Shown here piece after piece: positions 48,500 to 60,347 of a DNA stretch of 64,000 nt. The DNA is from Hydra vulgaris (taxonomy: Eukaryota; Cnidaria; Hydrozoa; Anthoathecata; Hydridae). How positions within the stretch are numbered: position 1 is the stretch's first letter; each line of letters opens with the position of its first letter. The position numbers and the translations under genes were made by a program. The notes under the pieces were generated by a model that had not been told where the DNA came from, searched no databases, and saw only the letters and a program-made list of their open reading frames with translations. The DNA is taken from positions 23,877,501 to 23,941,500 of the forward strand of contig NC_088931.1 of the NCBI RefSeq assembly GCF_038396675.1, in the 5' to 3' direction.

Positions 48500-48735
48500 A
48501 CTAATGTATCTTAAAATGCTTCTAAATAAACAAAAACACGCTGTAAGAATTTTTGGAAATCGTTTCTTGCACACTAAATTTCTTTGTAATAAATTCAAAA
48601 TACTCTATTATTTTAACTCATTTATACCCAACAAGATTTTTAAATAACAGTTATATTCAACCAAAAACATATCTAAGTTCTCGCTTGCAATCAGAGGACC
48701 GAAATTATGGAACACGCTATACAATAATATGTTAA
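48500..48735 (+). pseudogene. LINE ORF2 C-terminal fragment
   Basis: Frames read LLNKQKHAVRIFGNRF, HTKFLCNKFKILYYFNSFIP and GPKLWNTLYNNML, typical of the post-RT region of CR1/jockey-type ORF2 (QKRAVRII ... LWN-x-LP). Two frame changes. Confidence 0.5.
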
Positions 48736-48739
48736 AAAA

Positions 48740-50270
48740 ATTTTTTCCCTTGATTAATTTAAAAATAAAATAAACTAGTAAATCAAAAAAAAATTGTTTT
48801 TTCAAATCCATTCAAATCCAAATTATGCAAGCAGAATTCTATTGGGCCTAGAAATTCTTTTTTTGTTATCTTTTGTAGAAGGAAAAATTACTGTTACGTT
48901 TTTAAATTTTTTTTTTATTAATTCAGTGTTCTTATGGGGAAATACAAATTAAATTTTTGTTAACTTAATTAACTTTTTTTGGTCAAATTTTTCCATTTCC
49001 TTGTATTGTCATCGAAAATGATTAAGTGTGCAAAATTTGAGCAAAATTGGTTGAGAAAAAAGCTTTCAAAAAATGATTTCAAATTTTGTGGCACACAAAC
49101 ATATATATATAGAAAGTAACCTTATATAAAGCATGGAAAAATAAACTTTTGATAACTGATAACGAATTCTTCTATAACTTTTAAACCATTTGTTTTTTAA
49201 TTTGTATTCACTTTATTTTTGCTCATACTTATTTTTGATTTTAATCTGAATCTTTCTTTGATGTTCATGTTTTATCGCATTTTTATTTATTTTCAAATTC
49301 GAAATCTTAATAAATAAAAGTTAAAAAAAATTATATATATATATATATAGAAAGTATTTTTATACTTGCATTTATATATGTACAATATGCATATATTACA
49401 TTGTGATAACTGTAATATTTTTTGTTTTCTATATTTTTGTTTTGAAGGGGCTTGGCGATAAGACTGAATTTGTCTTCTTCTTGCCCCAGCCATATATATA
49501 CATTTTATTCAAGTCTAATTTTGTAAATATTTTTTTCATGGCGAAATACATAATAATAATTGATTAATGAAAGGCAAAAAGTGAAGAAATTTTTTTGTGC
49601 TAAATTTGAACTATTTAATAATATAGTTAGCAATAAAAATAAAAACTAATGATTTCGAGGTCACATATTTCACCGCTATGTTTAGATAAGTGCTTTTAAG
49701 ACTCGAGTCTCACTCGCCACAACCTTGCAAGGGCATTTTTGACTTTATAAATCAATAAATTAAAGAATTATGCTATACTTTAAAATGGTTTAAATGTATA
49801 CCGCATTTTTCCACCAATACTGCCAAGTAGGCGATTTATGTGTGTGTGTGAGTGTGTGCGTGTGTTTTATAAGTATCAAACCAAGCAAATTAGTTTATTA
49901 TTATTTTACTGAACATTCAGATCACATGTGTTTTCAATGTTATTTTTAGATAAATTATTATAACCTAGCACAGCTAATGCATTAATAACATCTACCTTTT
50001 ATAAATATGTTTTAAAGGCAATTATAAAAATTATACATAAAAATCTTCCTATATGTTTTTAAATTTCATATGCAATCTGTATATGATAAATAATCTCATA
50101 AAAAATCTTTGTTTTTTTAAAACACTCTACAAAATTAATACACAATAAAACTTTTTTTGTGTGAATATTTTATATAGTAGTTGAGAGAAGTAAAAGCTAA
50201 AAGTATGTTATACAAAAGCTCAAAAGACAAGCTAACTCGGAAAACATCTACTTTTTGTTGTTCCACTACA
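48740..50270. other. AT-rich, no gene seen
   Basis: Short TA runs near 49102 and 49335 and a (GT)n-like stretch at 49836-49866. No ORF with recognisable content. Confidence 0.6.
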
Positions 50271-50505
50271 CACTAAAAATTAAAGGTAGAAATTTTTAGT
50301 TAAGGTAGGATATGTGATATACCCTTAGTAAGGTATAATTTTCTACCTTATAAGGTAGAAAATTATACCTTTAAGTTAGAAAATTCTATGAAAAATAATT
50401 GTTTTTAATATAATTTTCTACCTTAAAAGGTAGAAAATTATACCTTACTAAGGGTATATCACATATCCTACCCTAAGGTAGAAATTTCTACCTTTTTTTT
50501 TAGTG
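50271..50505. mobile_element. 235-bp CACTA-type foldback MITE
   Basis: CACTAAAAATTAAAGGTAGA and, reversed, CACTAAAAAAAAAGGTAGA are the ends. The arms pair through most of the element (GGATATGTGATATACCCTTA, AAGGTATAATTTTCTACCTT). The motif AAGGTAGAAA recurs at least eight times. Target duplication not clear. Confidence 0.85.
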
Positions 50506-50689
50506 TATAAAGTAATATACCTAAAAGTAAAATATTACAACAAAAGCGTTTTTACTTACAACTTATTGTTTTTTTTATAAAAAAAGCCCGATTCTTAAAT
50601 TGATTATAAAAATTTGACTAAAAATTGTGTATTTTTTGCTTGTGGTATTTATTATTTTACATTTTTTGTTGAATATTTTATTATACTAT

Positions 50690-50840
50690 AAGCATACCCA
50701 ATATATAAGCATACCCAAATGCTATAAGCATATACCCAAATCCTATTCGGATGCCTAATATATAAGGATACCTAAATACAATAACGATACCTATATATAA
50801 GCTTAATCAAATAAAATAAGGATACCTAGTATATAATTCT
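50690..50840 (+). repeat. Degenerate minisatellite
   Basis: Units like ATAAGCATACCCAAAT / ATAAGGATACCTAAAT of 18-30 bp occur about seven times. Confidence 0.7.
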
Positions 50841-51007
50841 CTAACACTTTAATTTTATCATTGATTAAGGAACAAAAACTTTATGGTTCAAAAAAACTTT
50901 AAACTATTTTGTTGCATCACTGCAATATCATGCGTGCATCAACTTATAAGATAAGTTTATTATATTACTTTTGTTTTGAACTCCTTTGCATTAAACAAGA
51001 AAAATCG

Positions 51008-51165
51008 TGTCCGTTAGCGTTAGTGGTTACAACACTTGCTTTAAAAGCAGGGTTAGAAATGATCTCAAGGCGTAATTCACGCTATTGGTAAGGAAGGAAG
51101 CGTGAACTTCCTAGTTAAATGCTCTTTCGCGGTTCTCTGTGACAACACGAAATTAGATTACTTGA
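51008..51165 (+). mobile_element. tRNA-derived SINE
   Basis: A-box-like TTAGCGTTAGTGGTTACAAC, CTTGCTTTAAAAGCAGGGTT, then GCGTGAACTTCCTAGTTAAA and GCTCTTTCGCGGTTCTCTG, matching 41388-41575. B box mutated. Confidence 0.65.
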
Positions 51166-51689
51166 AAAGAAGAGAAGACGTAAAATAGTTTTAAAATGAT
51201 GGTGGCATGTGATTTTTTTGAGAGTTAACTTTCAAAATCTCTCAAAACAAAAATAAGACGTTTTACTAGAAAAATTCAAAATATAACCAAAAAATTTTTT
51301 ACTTTATTAATTAGCTTCCACTCTTTGCACCTGTTCTTTTAACTTCTTTGCTTTTACAATTTAAAAATAATTTTAATAAAATTTTCCAAGTTTTATTTAT
51401 ACTAATTTAGAAAAATCTAGATTTAATTTAATAGATTAAATTTTAAGTAACAAGTATTAAACCAAGAAATTGTAGAATATTCGAATCAATTCGTTTCTTC
51501 TGAGCCACCTGTTTGGCTTGTAAATGAGGTTAGGCATCATTTGCCTCTTTATAATAATTTGATCAAAACCTTTTTTATTTTGGTGTCTTATGGACGAATA
51601 GTTGCTAAAAGAATAATTAAAACGAATTATTGCTTAAAGAATAACTGTATATTTTGAACAAAATGGTTTATTCTATGATGACTTAACAC

Positions 51690-51960
51690 GCTAGAGGGGT
51701 GCGGGCCGCTCCGTGGGACACCATTACAAGGTGACGTAGAGGGGTGACACCATTACAACTTGACGTAGAGGGGTAACACCAAAATAAATAAAAAGCAAAT
51801 TTGATTGAAATATGCCGAAAATTTTTTTCTAATGGATTTTTTGAAGAAGTTTTTAGATATAGAGGACTTTTTTTAGTTTCACCATTTACCTGTTAGTCTA
51901 GAGGGGTGACACCAAAAGCTTACCACTCTGGGTGACACCAACCTTAGCAATGCCACTGCC
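51690..51960 (+). repeat. TAGAGGGGTGACACC repeat cluster
   Basis: GTAGAGGGGTGACACC or close variants occur at about 51690, 51736, 51766, 51898 and 51936. Between 51716 and 51780 they form about two 31-bp tandem units (GACACCATTACAA...). Likely a terminus of an unidentified repeat. Confidence 0.7.
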
Positions 51961-52760
51961 AACATGGTTTCAGATGCAATAATTCATGTGAAACTGCGTT
52001 GCACGTTTTTAACTCTAAGTGAATCTAAGCAACTCTTAAAAACTCTTTACACTAATAACATTTATTGACTTCAGAAAAGTTTTTAACTTAATAGATTCCA
52101 AACTACTAATTTTGAAGCCAAAACATTATTAATTTTTCAACTGATACTTTGAACTAAATAAGAAACTATTATTATAATAGAAAAAATTTTATAAATGTTC
52201 ACGATGCATATTCTAATGAGGAACAAGTTAATATTGGTATACCACAGAGTTCCAAAAGAAGATCTCTTTTTTTTTGGTTTTTATCAACAATCTTATTTGA
52301 ATATCTAATGCTATTTGAATCAACATTATTTATACAACACTTATCATTAGAGGTATCTTATGATAAGTGTTGTACGAATGTCGAATTTATTTACGGGATA
52401 CCTCTTATGTCAAGAACTTGTCATAAGAGGTATCCCGTAAATAAATTCGACATACGAAGTTTGGATAAAACAAAAGCAACGATTTTAACAAATAAGCATG
52501 CAACAAAAATAATATTGCCAACTTCAATTATAATAGGTGATAAGCTCAATATTGAATTAGTTAATAAATTTTTTCTTGCTTGGTGTCATTATTAACAGCA
52601 AACTACATTTCACCGAACACATAAAAGAGATAAAAGCAAAAGCATAAAAAAGTTATTCTCAATAACTAATGTATTTGGTGTAGCCTTCAAAGTTCGTTTA
52701 CAATCCTTCAAAAAATTCATACTATCTAATTTTTACTGCTCAAAATTAATATTCAAAATA
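51960..52760 (+). pseudogene. LINE reverse-transcriptase fragment split by hairpins
   Basis: Successive frames read HGFR..CETALH, FIDFRKVFNLIDSKLL, VNIGIPQSS...FFLVFINNLI (GVPQGS...FLIYINDL motif), then after 52333-52453 VNKFF-FLGVIINSKLHFTEHIKEIK and KVRLQSFKKFILSNFY. The order is that of a CR1/jockey RT. The FADD region is where the double hairpin lies. Confidence 0.65.
52333..52453. repeat. Two adjacent perfect hairpins
   Basis: Hairpin 1: 14-nt arms 52333-52346 / 52361-52374. Hairpin 2: 32-nt perfect arms 52378-52409 / 52422-52453 (ATGTCGAATTTATTTACGGG...) with a 12-nt loop. The text AGAGGTATC is shared by the loop of 1 and the arm of 2. Confidence 0.9.
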
Positions 52761-53004
52761 AAGTTGTATTTTAAATCAATCAACAACTTAAAACTTACAA
52801 TAGTTGTAGTGCTCTACTTCCGTAGAGCACTACTACTAAACAATAAAATAAATTATTACAAGAAACCGATGAAATTATTCAATAATTCAATTTTGCTAAC
52901 TTTTATAACATCAAGTATAATATAATAAATAAGCATTACAATAACAACATCAAATTGGCACCAAAAGTGTTTAATAATCTATTTTTATTTAACAACATCG
53001 ACTC

Positions 53005-53911
53005 TAGGGTTAGAACCGTGGTAATTGTAATGAAAACAATAACAGTAACAATAATTATTGTTATTGTATTAACTTAATTTAGAAATAATAACAATACTTG
53101 TGATTTACAACTATTGTAATTCAAATATTCATCATTACAAATATTGTATTGCAATTCATCTTTATAAAACAATAACAATATCTGGAAAAAAATGTATTTT
53201 AATGAACCACTTCAATAACAATAAATATTGTATTGTAATTCGTCTTTGTAATAAAAGACATTAACATTTTTATTTAAGAAGAATAATTATGTTTAACTGT
53301 TTGTGTTACTAAAGTTAATTTTCATATATATTTTAAGTTCCTTTGTAGCATTAAAATCAAGAGGAAAAAATAAAAGGGCTGAATAAAATAATTTATGAAT
53401 GTTATTTTTCATAATAGTAAGGCTATCATCAGACAGGCAATATTTTGCTGCCGTTTAGAGCTTAGAAATACATAACAAGATAGGTGATGCGAAATCTAAA
53501 TAAGGAAAAAATAAAATTTGCAATATATTGGAAATCCGTTAATAAAAAATAGCAAAAATAATAGTAAGTTTGTCAGAGATGAATATAAATACGTTAAAAT
53601 ACGTTAGCTTTTTTACTTTAATGTAAAGTAATACACTACAATAGTTATTGTAATTGTTTTGATCAAAACAATACAATAGTTATTGTAATTTTATTTCATT
53701 AAAACAATACAATACAATAGTTCTCGAATTTTATTGTAATGTTAGAAAAAAAACAATACAATACTTATTGTAATTGTTTTTCATCACAGCAATACAATAC
53801 CAAAATAAATTATTTTTATTGTTTCTGTAATATTACAATACAATATTATTGTATTGTAATGTGTAATTGTATTTAATTTTTACAGTTACAATTACAATAG
53901 TTCTAACCCTA
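53005..53911. mobile_element. 907-bp hAT-type non-autonomous element
   Basis: The ends TAGGGTTAGAACCGTGGTAA and, reversed, TAGGGTTAGAACTATTGTAA are TIRs. ATCGACTC (52997-53004) and ATCGACTA (53912-53919) are an 8-bp target duplication with one change. The interior is a diffuse array of ACAATA/TATTGT motifs (TTACAATA...TATTGTAA). No coding capacity. Confidence 0.85.
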
Positions 53912-54038
53912 ATCGACTAAATTAAAACACATACAATTCTTAATTAAAACTTAATTAAAACACATACAATAAACAACATTAGGTTTAATGTTAACATAAA
54001 CAAATTAAATAACTATGCTGTAGTATAATATAATAAAT

Positions 54039-54046
<8 letters not shown>

Positions 54047-54132
<86 letters not shown>
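54047..54132. repeat. (TA)n microsatellite
   Basis: About 43 TA units. Confidence 0.98.
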
Positions 54133-54136
<4 letters not shown>

Positions 54137-54139
54137 AAA

Positions 54140-54900
54140 GTGAAAAATTAGAAAAAAAGAAAGTCTAAACATTTATTAACATTTTTTATCTCATTTATTT
54201 TGTATTTAAAATAATTTACTTATTTTAAATACAAAAAAAATGAAATGTTAAAAAACAAAAGACATATGATCCGAAGAATAGAAGTAAAGAAAAGAATTAT
54301 AAAAAAATTGTCAATGTATTGGACGATATGAGGCAAAAAAACCGCCTTCTCAATTATAAATGATGTACTATTCGGCAACCAAAAGCCTAAAGAACTGCTT
54401 CATCCTGGTGACATTATATTACTTGAAAGAGGCTTTTAAGACTTGATAACTTGAGAATTACTCACAATTTGGAGTCAAAAATGCCTGCATGTATAGAAAA
54501 AGGTAAAAAAACAATCAACACATTACAAGAAAATCAATCTAGAATGGTTACCTTGTGTTTTTAAACATTGAAACAGCACTAGTGCTTAATTTTCCTAAAT
54601 TGCTTGAAAAAATAATAAAAACAATATTACTTTGGGCTTAAATTAACTAAGACAATGCTTAAGCTACATTTCTGAACATTTCAAGAAATAAAAATATGAA
54701 TTGGCTATATGTGAAAGTAATCAGTCAATAGGAAACTCGATACAACTGCTATTTTTGTGATGATTTGATAAATAAGTTCCAAACGACTCGGTGGTTAGAC
54801 TCATCAGTCATTTAGACTAAGGCTTCTTGCTGCTTTAGCCATTCTTTTTGCTACATATTCTATATATTTTACATTCTTATATTCTATTAAAGAACTATGA
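54140..54900. other. AT-rich, no gene seen
   Basis: Short coding-like fragments on the plus strand (such as FSIINDVLFGNQKPKELLHPGDIILLERGF near 54345-54435) resemble a transposase piece with decayed frame. Not assignable. Confidence 0.35.
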
Positions 54901-54904
54901 CAAC

Positions 54905-54906
<2 letters not shown>

Positions 54907-54980
<74 letters not shown>
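54907..54980. repeat. (TA)n microsatellite
   Basis: Left flank of the Tc1-type insertion. Confidence 0.98.
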
Positions 54981-54983
<3 letters not shown>

Positions 54984-54989
54984 CTTATA

Positions 54990-55799
54990 CAGAAAGTTTA
55001 AACGCACTTGTTTTTTTAAGAGTTAAGGTAAGTGTAGAGTGGTACAAAGAGAAAAGACGAGGCAGGAAGTTAAATATTAAACCAAAGTAATCAAAAAATT
55101 ACCGAGAAAAAAGTGCAATTAAGTTTAAACGCACCTAAAAAATTTTTAATCGAAATATATTAATACGGGGTATGACACTCATTGCTTTTACTACATGATT
55201 GTATTCGCCTTGACGTTAAATCAATTAAGTTTTCAATCAGAAGGATTAGTATTTCCAAACACAATTTGGTCAGTTCTTGTTTGAGCAATTCGTGACTAGT
55301 TATTTGCTTTTTTGTTAGTTGATAATCCATCCAGCTCCATAAATTTTTCGATTGGGTTTAAGTCAGGTGATCGTGCTGACCAAAACATAAGTCGAGTATT
55401 ACTTCAAGATATAATCGGTAAACATATGTGCTTTAAAATAATCAGTGATTGTATGTGCTGTATGGCATGGAGCATTGTCTAGTTGAAATAACCAGTTTTA
55501 ATCAGCCTGGAACAAATCGTGACTAGGGATAAACGTATTTTCCAAAATGCACAATACTGGTTTAATTTTACTTCGTACATTTTATGAAAGCCAAAGCCTG
55601 AGCCTGATATACATCCTCATATGCCGACGGAACCACACCTCCTTTATAGTATTCTTACAATTTTTTTTTCTCTAAATTAATAAATTATAGCTATAATATA
55701 AATAAACATAAAAATACAGAGTACATCTGATCAGTTTATCGGCTTATCATTTCTTACAAGTATTATACACTTAAAAAACAAGTGCATTTAAATATTCTG
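54990..55799 (-). mobile_element. Tc1/mariner element, 810 bp, internally shortened
   Basis: The ends CAGAAAGTTTAAACGCACTT and, reversed, CAGAATATTTAAATGCACTT are TIRs (about 30 bp through GTTTTTTTAAG). TA duplicates flank (54988-54989, 55800-55801) and (TA)n tracts lie beyond. A second copy of GTTTAAACGCACCT lies inside at 55123. Only the C-terminal half of the transposase remains. Confidence 0.8.
55160..55660 (-). pseudogene. Tc1-type transposase, C-terminal half
   Basis: Frames read YYKGGVVPSAYEDVYQAQA, then FQLDNAPCHTAHTITDYF (second catalytic Asp), SPDLNPIENLWSWMDYQL (catalytic Glu; frame change in the middle), and SRRIQSCSKSNECHTPY-stop at 55160-55162. Spacing fits DD34E. At least three frameshifts and several stops. 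Confidence 0.75.
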
Positions 55800-55804
55800 T
55801 ACAA

Positions 55805-56118
<314 letters not shown>

Positions 56119-56119
56119 T

Positions 56120-56855
56120 TTAATTTAATTCAGCTGTTAACTAAATTAATGAAAATTAAAAATGTACGAAAAGTTTTAAGTTTAAATGATAATAAATTTA
56201 ATGAGGAAAAACAAAAAATTTAAATCACTATTTTTTACAACTTTCTTTAATTTTTGTTTAAAGTAAAGTAATTAAAAAGTATAAAAGTACTTTCAGTTTC
56301 ATATTTTATTTGTTTCTAAAAATAATCGTACATTAACGCCCATTAACTTCTGCACAACTGTTATTGTCATTTTCTTACCAATAGTTGACTATGCATTTAG
56401 CAAATTTGTACTAAATTAATAGTCTTACCTGTTTCACGCAAATATTCTTTGCGAAATCCCTAATATTTTTCGACGGGCCGAAAGTGTGGACAGCTAGGTT
56501 TCTCAATTTATACAAATCCAAAGTTTACTTAGCGTAATAGCACAAAGCTAGGTCAGGCCAAAGTAAAAAAGATCTGGCGTGTAATCGTTTGATTGGCAAA
56601 AGTGGCTTTTGAAAACATTCTTAGGTATAAATTTCTGATGTCAAAATTGATGACGCCACAAAAGGTTCACTCTTTTTTCTGCAACTACAAATTGCATTCC
56701 ATTAGAGCAATTTTTTTTTGCCTGTATTTATACTTGTTGTTTACACTGTTAAAAAAAAATTGAAAATATTTCTATTATGAGTGGAGGGTTCAAAAGACTA
56801 TTCAAAAGACTAATTTTGCTATTTCATTATTTTATTCGTTTGCATCAGGTGTTTT
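56120..56855. other. AT-rich, no gene seen
   Basis: Nothing supported. Confidence 0.6.
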
Positions 56856-58948
56856 CAGGGGCGCTTACAGCTTTAATGACGCCTGAGGCATAGTAGCAAC
56901 TAGGCGCCTCTCCAAGCATGCATACTTTTAATTTAAAAGCATGTACATTGATATATGTTAATGACTGTGTTTTCATTTCTAACTTTATCTTCATATTTTC
57001 AAGAAAATTTGGATCTAATCTGGATTAAATAACACTTATGCAACATATTTACTGATTAGGATTAACAAACAGATTCTTTGAAATTAATATTGAAGACACT
57101 CTTTTCTTGTTTATTTATTAGCGAAAATTATTATTATGTCAAATAAGACCGAGTTGTAACCAATTCATTTTCAACTTGTATGTCTTACAGACGCTCTTGT
57201 TTTATAGTGGCTCGACAACCATTCTTTTAAATTAATTTTAGTTTATTTAAAGATTGTTCACCTTCTGCAACAAGTACTCGCGTTGTTTTAATGTTTAAAT
57301 AAGAATGCATATAGATTGGAAAATAGGCTATAGACCCCTTGAGTATAATTGGTTGAGAAAGCAAAATTGAAAAATGAAGACTCTTTCAAAATATTTAGAT
57401 CCCAAATACCATCCATAAAGTTTTCTTCTATTTCACAATCTTTAATTTTTAGCGGTTATTGATCATGCAACCAGATGAATGAGAATCAACCAGATGAATG
57501 AGAAACACTTTTTATAGTCCCAGTTTTAAATTGAAATTGCTGAATGAAATGGCAAAGCGCAACGTTAAAGGTTTTCACTTTAAGCTTATATTCGGGAAAT
57601 TTATGGAAAAAAATGCATACCCGTTCATTACGATTTCGCTATCATCATTTGCTTTGTAAAAAAACTCTGTTTCATTGCTAAGACAATTCATCTGCTCATC
57701 ATGGCTCGATATTTTGGTTGAAGCTAAAGTAACGGCTTTAGAGCAGCCGTAATTTTCTGTCGTCGTTTTGTAACTAGTCTTATAGCTGCAATCTGAGCTG
57801 AAAGTCCGGAAAGCTCTGAGTCCGGAAAGCGTACATCTGACGGTACTACAGCTGAAAACAAAAAGATCTTAATTTATTTATTATAATATTCAATGAAACT
57901 TATACCTAAAAAGTTTAACAATGATGAAGAAAATCAACACCAGACTTTCATATGCTGGCGATTGATATCATTAAAATACTTTTAAAAAGATTACTGTAGG
58001 TGCATCAATTGCATCCTGCGCTAATTTATTCCTACAATTTCCAGCACCTTTTTTCGAAAAAGTGCTGATGTTCTTGATAACCTTGTATTAGTTGAGGTTT
58101 TAAACAGGTTATTTTTCTTAATTATATGCTGATTTTGATGAAAAATTGTAAACGCATCAAAGTTTTGAAACTTGATTTTAAACAAGCTTCTAATTTCTTT
58201 AACAGAGGTTAACCGTGACAAGACCTGATCTGTAAACAGCTTTTGTGATGTACAAATCTATGTTGAGACTTTAATATTAGATTGTGCGTAGTGTTTTATA
58301 ATCCTATCTATAATAATTCTCTTTGTCACCTTGCACGCTATAGATGAGTGACACTAGATTATAATTATAAGTCTTGACTTTGTTTCCTTTTCAAAGGTTA
58401 GGCGTGACGTTTGATTTAGGTTGTGATTTTAACAATTCTTAGGGAGTCGTTAAACCTGAGCAAATAAAGTTAATTTAAATTTGTTTTTATTTTAATTATT
58501 ATTTTCCCATTTAAAATTGTGATTAAATTTTCTTTCAGAATAATAATAAAAGTATTTATGAAATATATTTACTTTTTTCTGAAATAACCTGGCAAAGTTT
58601 ATCTTTAACAATAAAATGATTTGTTCGGATAAGATCTAGTGTCGACTTCAATGTCTTCAATATAAAAAACAAGTCAAATTTTTTTTGGTTGGCCTCCGCC
58701 TACCAAAGAAAAGAGGTAAACTATTTAAAACTATTATTCTTTGGTAATATAAATGAAGCAAAGTTAATTGCTATGCACATCAGTAAGTAAATTTATTTTA
58801 TACTAAATAAACATAAGTAATTTTTTTTAATTTTCTGTAACTAAAATTTCATTATAATTATTTTTTTGTCTTTTCGTCTTCTGGCACCCCTATTATATTG
58901 GCGCCCGGGACACATATTCCCATTCGCCCCTCACTCTCGGCGGCCCTA
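56856..58948 (-). mobile_element. hAT element, about 2.1 kb
   Basis: The ends CAGGGGCGCTTACAG and, reversed, TAGGGCCGCCGAGAG are related. GGTGTTTT (56848-56855) and GGTGTTCC (58949-58956) give an 8-bp target duplication with two changes. A hAT C-terminal coding remnant lies inside on the minus strand. Confidence 0.65.
57140..57345 (-). pseudogene. hAT transposase dimerisation domain remnant (ZMYM1-like)
   Basis: The minus strand reads IKTTRVLVAEGEQSLNKLKLI, then CRATIKQERL and DIQVENEL, aligned with the hAT C-terminal VA-x-GERSFSKLKLIK...RLS-x-L-x-IE dimerisation region. The Arg and Phe of ERSFSK are altered and stops intervene. Upstream to 58230 only uninterpretable short frames. Confidence 0.6.
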
Positions 58949-59817
58949 GGTGTTCCTGTTTTTACTGGAGAGTTTTTAATGAAAACTTTCAGTTTTTCCA
59001 ATTTACCTTAATTTTTCTATCACGTGATCTTTAAGACAATTTTTTTTCTTCTGATAAGTTTTCAAATTTTCCTCTTTCAAAACTAGCTGAATGAAAGGTA
59101 ATTTATTAATCCAATGTAATAAAAACTTTGTTACTAAATCTTGTTATGACTGAGATTTCGATGAATCAAGCCAGCTAATGATTTTGCTTTCCTTTTGCCA
59201 TTAAATTTTAATATTCAACACTTCCGCGTTTTAGTTTTGTTCTCCCTATAAAGTTTTTTCATGACAATTTGAACAGTTGAATTTGGAAATTTACATGTTT
59301 TTGAAATTATTGAATATGAGCGATAAATTTTCTACATAGCTAAAAAAAACTAAACACACACACAAAATCTAATCAGATGTAAACCAAAGTACATCCGCGC
59401 ACAAAAACCAACCAGGTGCAAGCAAAAATACACTCGCGCGCTAAAAACTATTTACGAAGCATCATTTGCAAAAAAAATTAGAACTAAGGGCATTTCGGAA
59501 AAACTCAATATAAAATCGTCCTAATTTCAAACAACGATAGCGATTTTTTATGCATAAAATGTAAAAGTTTTTAAGTATTAATTCATATATACTCATAATT
59601 TTCTTGTTGGATTCAAGGATTTAAATGTTTGCATTTGTTCTCTCCGTATATAATTTTTCATACATTCAATATATATATATATATATTTTAAATAAAGTAT
59701 AAGCCAATGTAATGCTGGAATTATTTATAAAACAATGTATTTAAAATGCATTTTTTCATATTTCATGCAGAAAACATTTAAAGCATAATGAAAAAATAGA
59801 AGTGACTGCTTAAGTCA
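58949..59817. other. AT-rich, no gene seen
   Basis: A weak direct repeat AAACCAAAGTACATCCGCGC / AGCAAAAATACACTCGCGCG occurs at 59383-59443. Otherwise nothing. Confidence 0.5.
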
Positions 59818-60140
<323 letters not shown>

Positions 60141-60142
60141 TT

Positions 60143-60146
<4 letters not shown>

Positions 60147-60224
<78 letters not shown>
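60147..60224. repeat. (TA)n microsatellite
   Basis: Separates the two hammerhead-containing segments. Confidence 0.98.
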
Positions 60225-60228
<4 letters not shown>

Positions 60229-60254
60229 AAACTAAATAATTATTAACATGTATT

Positions 60255-60306
60255 TCAACTACATTACTTAAAGTTTCACGCAATAGCGATCATCAGATGT
60301 AACAAC
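60255..60306 (-). ncRNA. Second hammerhead ribozyme, 3' of the Penelope ORF
   Basis: The minus strand: TACAT (stem I), CTGATGA (60296-60290), CGC-TATT-GCG (stem II), GAAA (60277-60274), a 2-bp stem III (AC...GT), cleavage triplet GTA (60267-60265), then ATGTA closing stem I with 5 bp. U-U at 10.1/11.1 is non-ideal. About 45 nt downstream of the GIY-YIG stop codon, as in Penelope-like elements. Confidence 0.65.
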
Positions 60307-60347
60307 AACAACAAAAAAGTAACGGCAAAAATTATATATAAAAAATG

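Noticed and set aside
50690..50840. CRISPR-like array
   Set aside because: Units are contiguous and degenerate with no unique spacers; it is a minisatellite in animal-type DNA.
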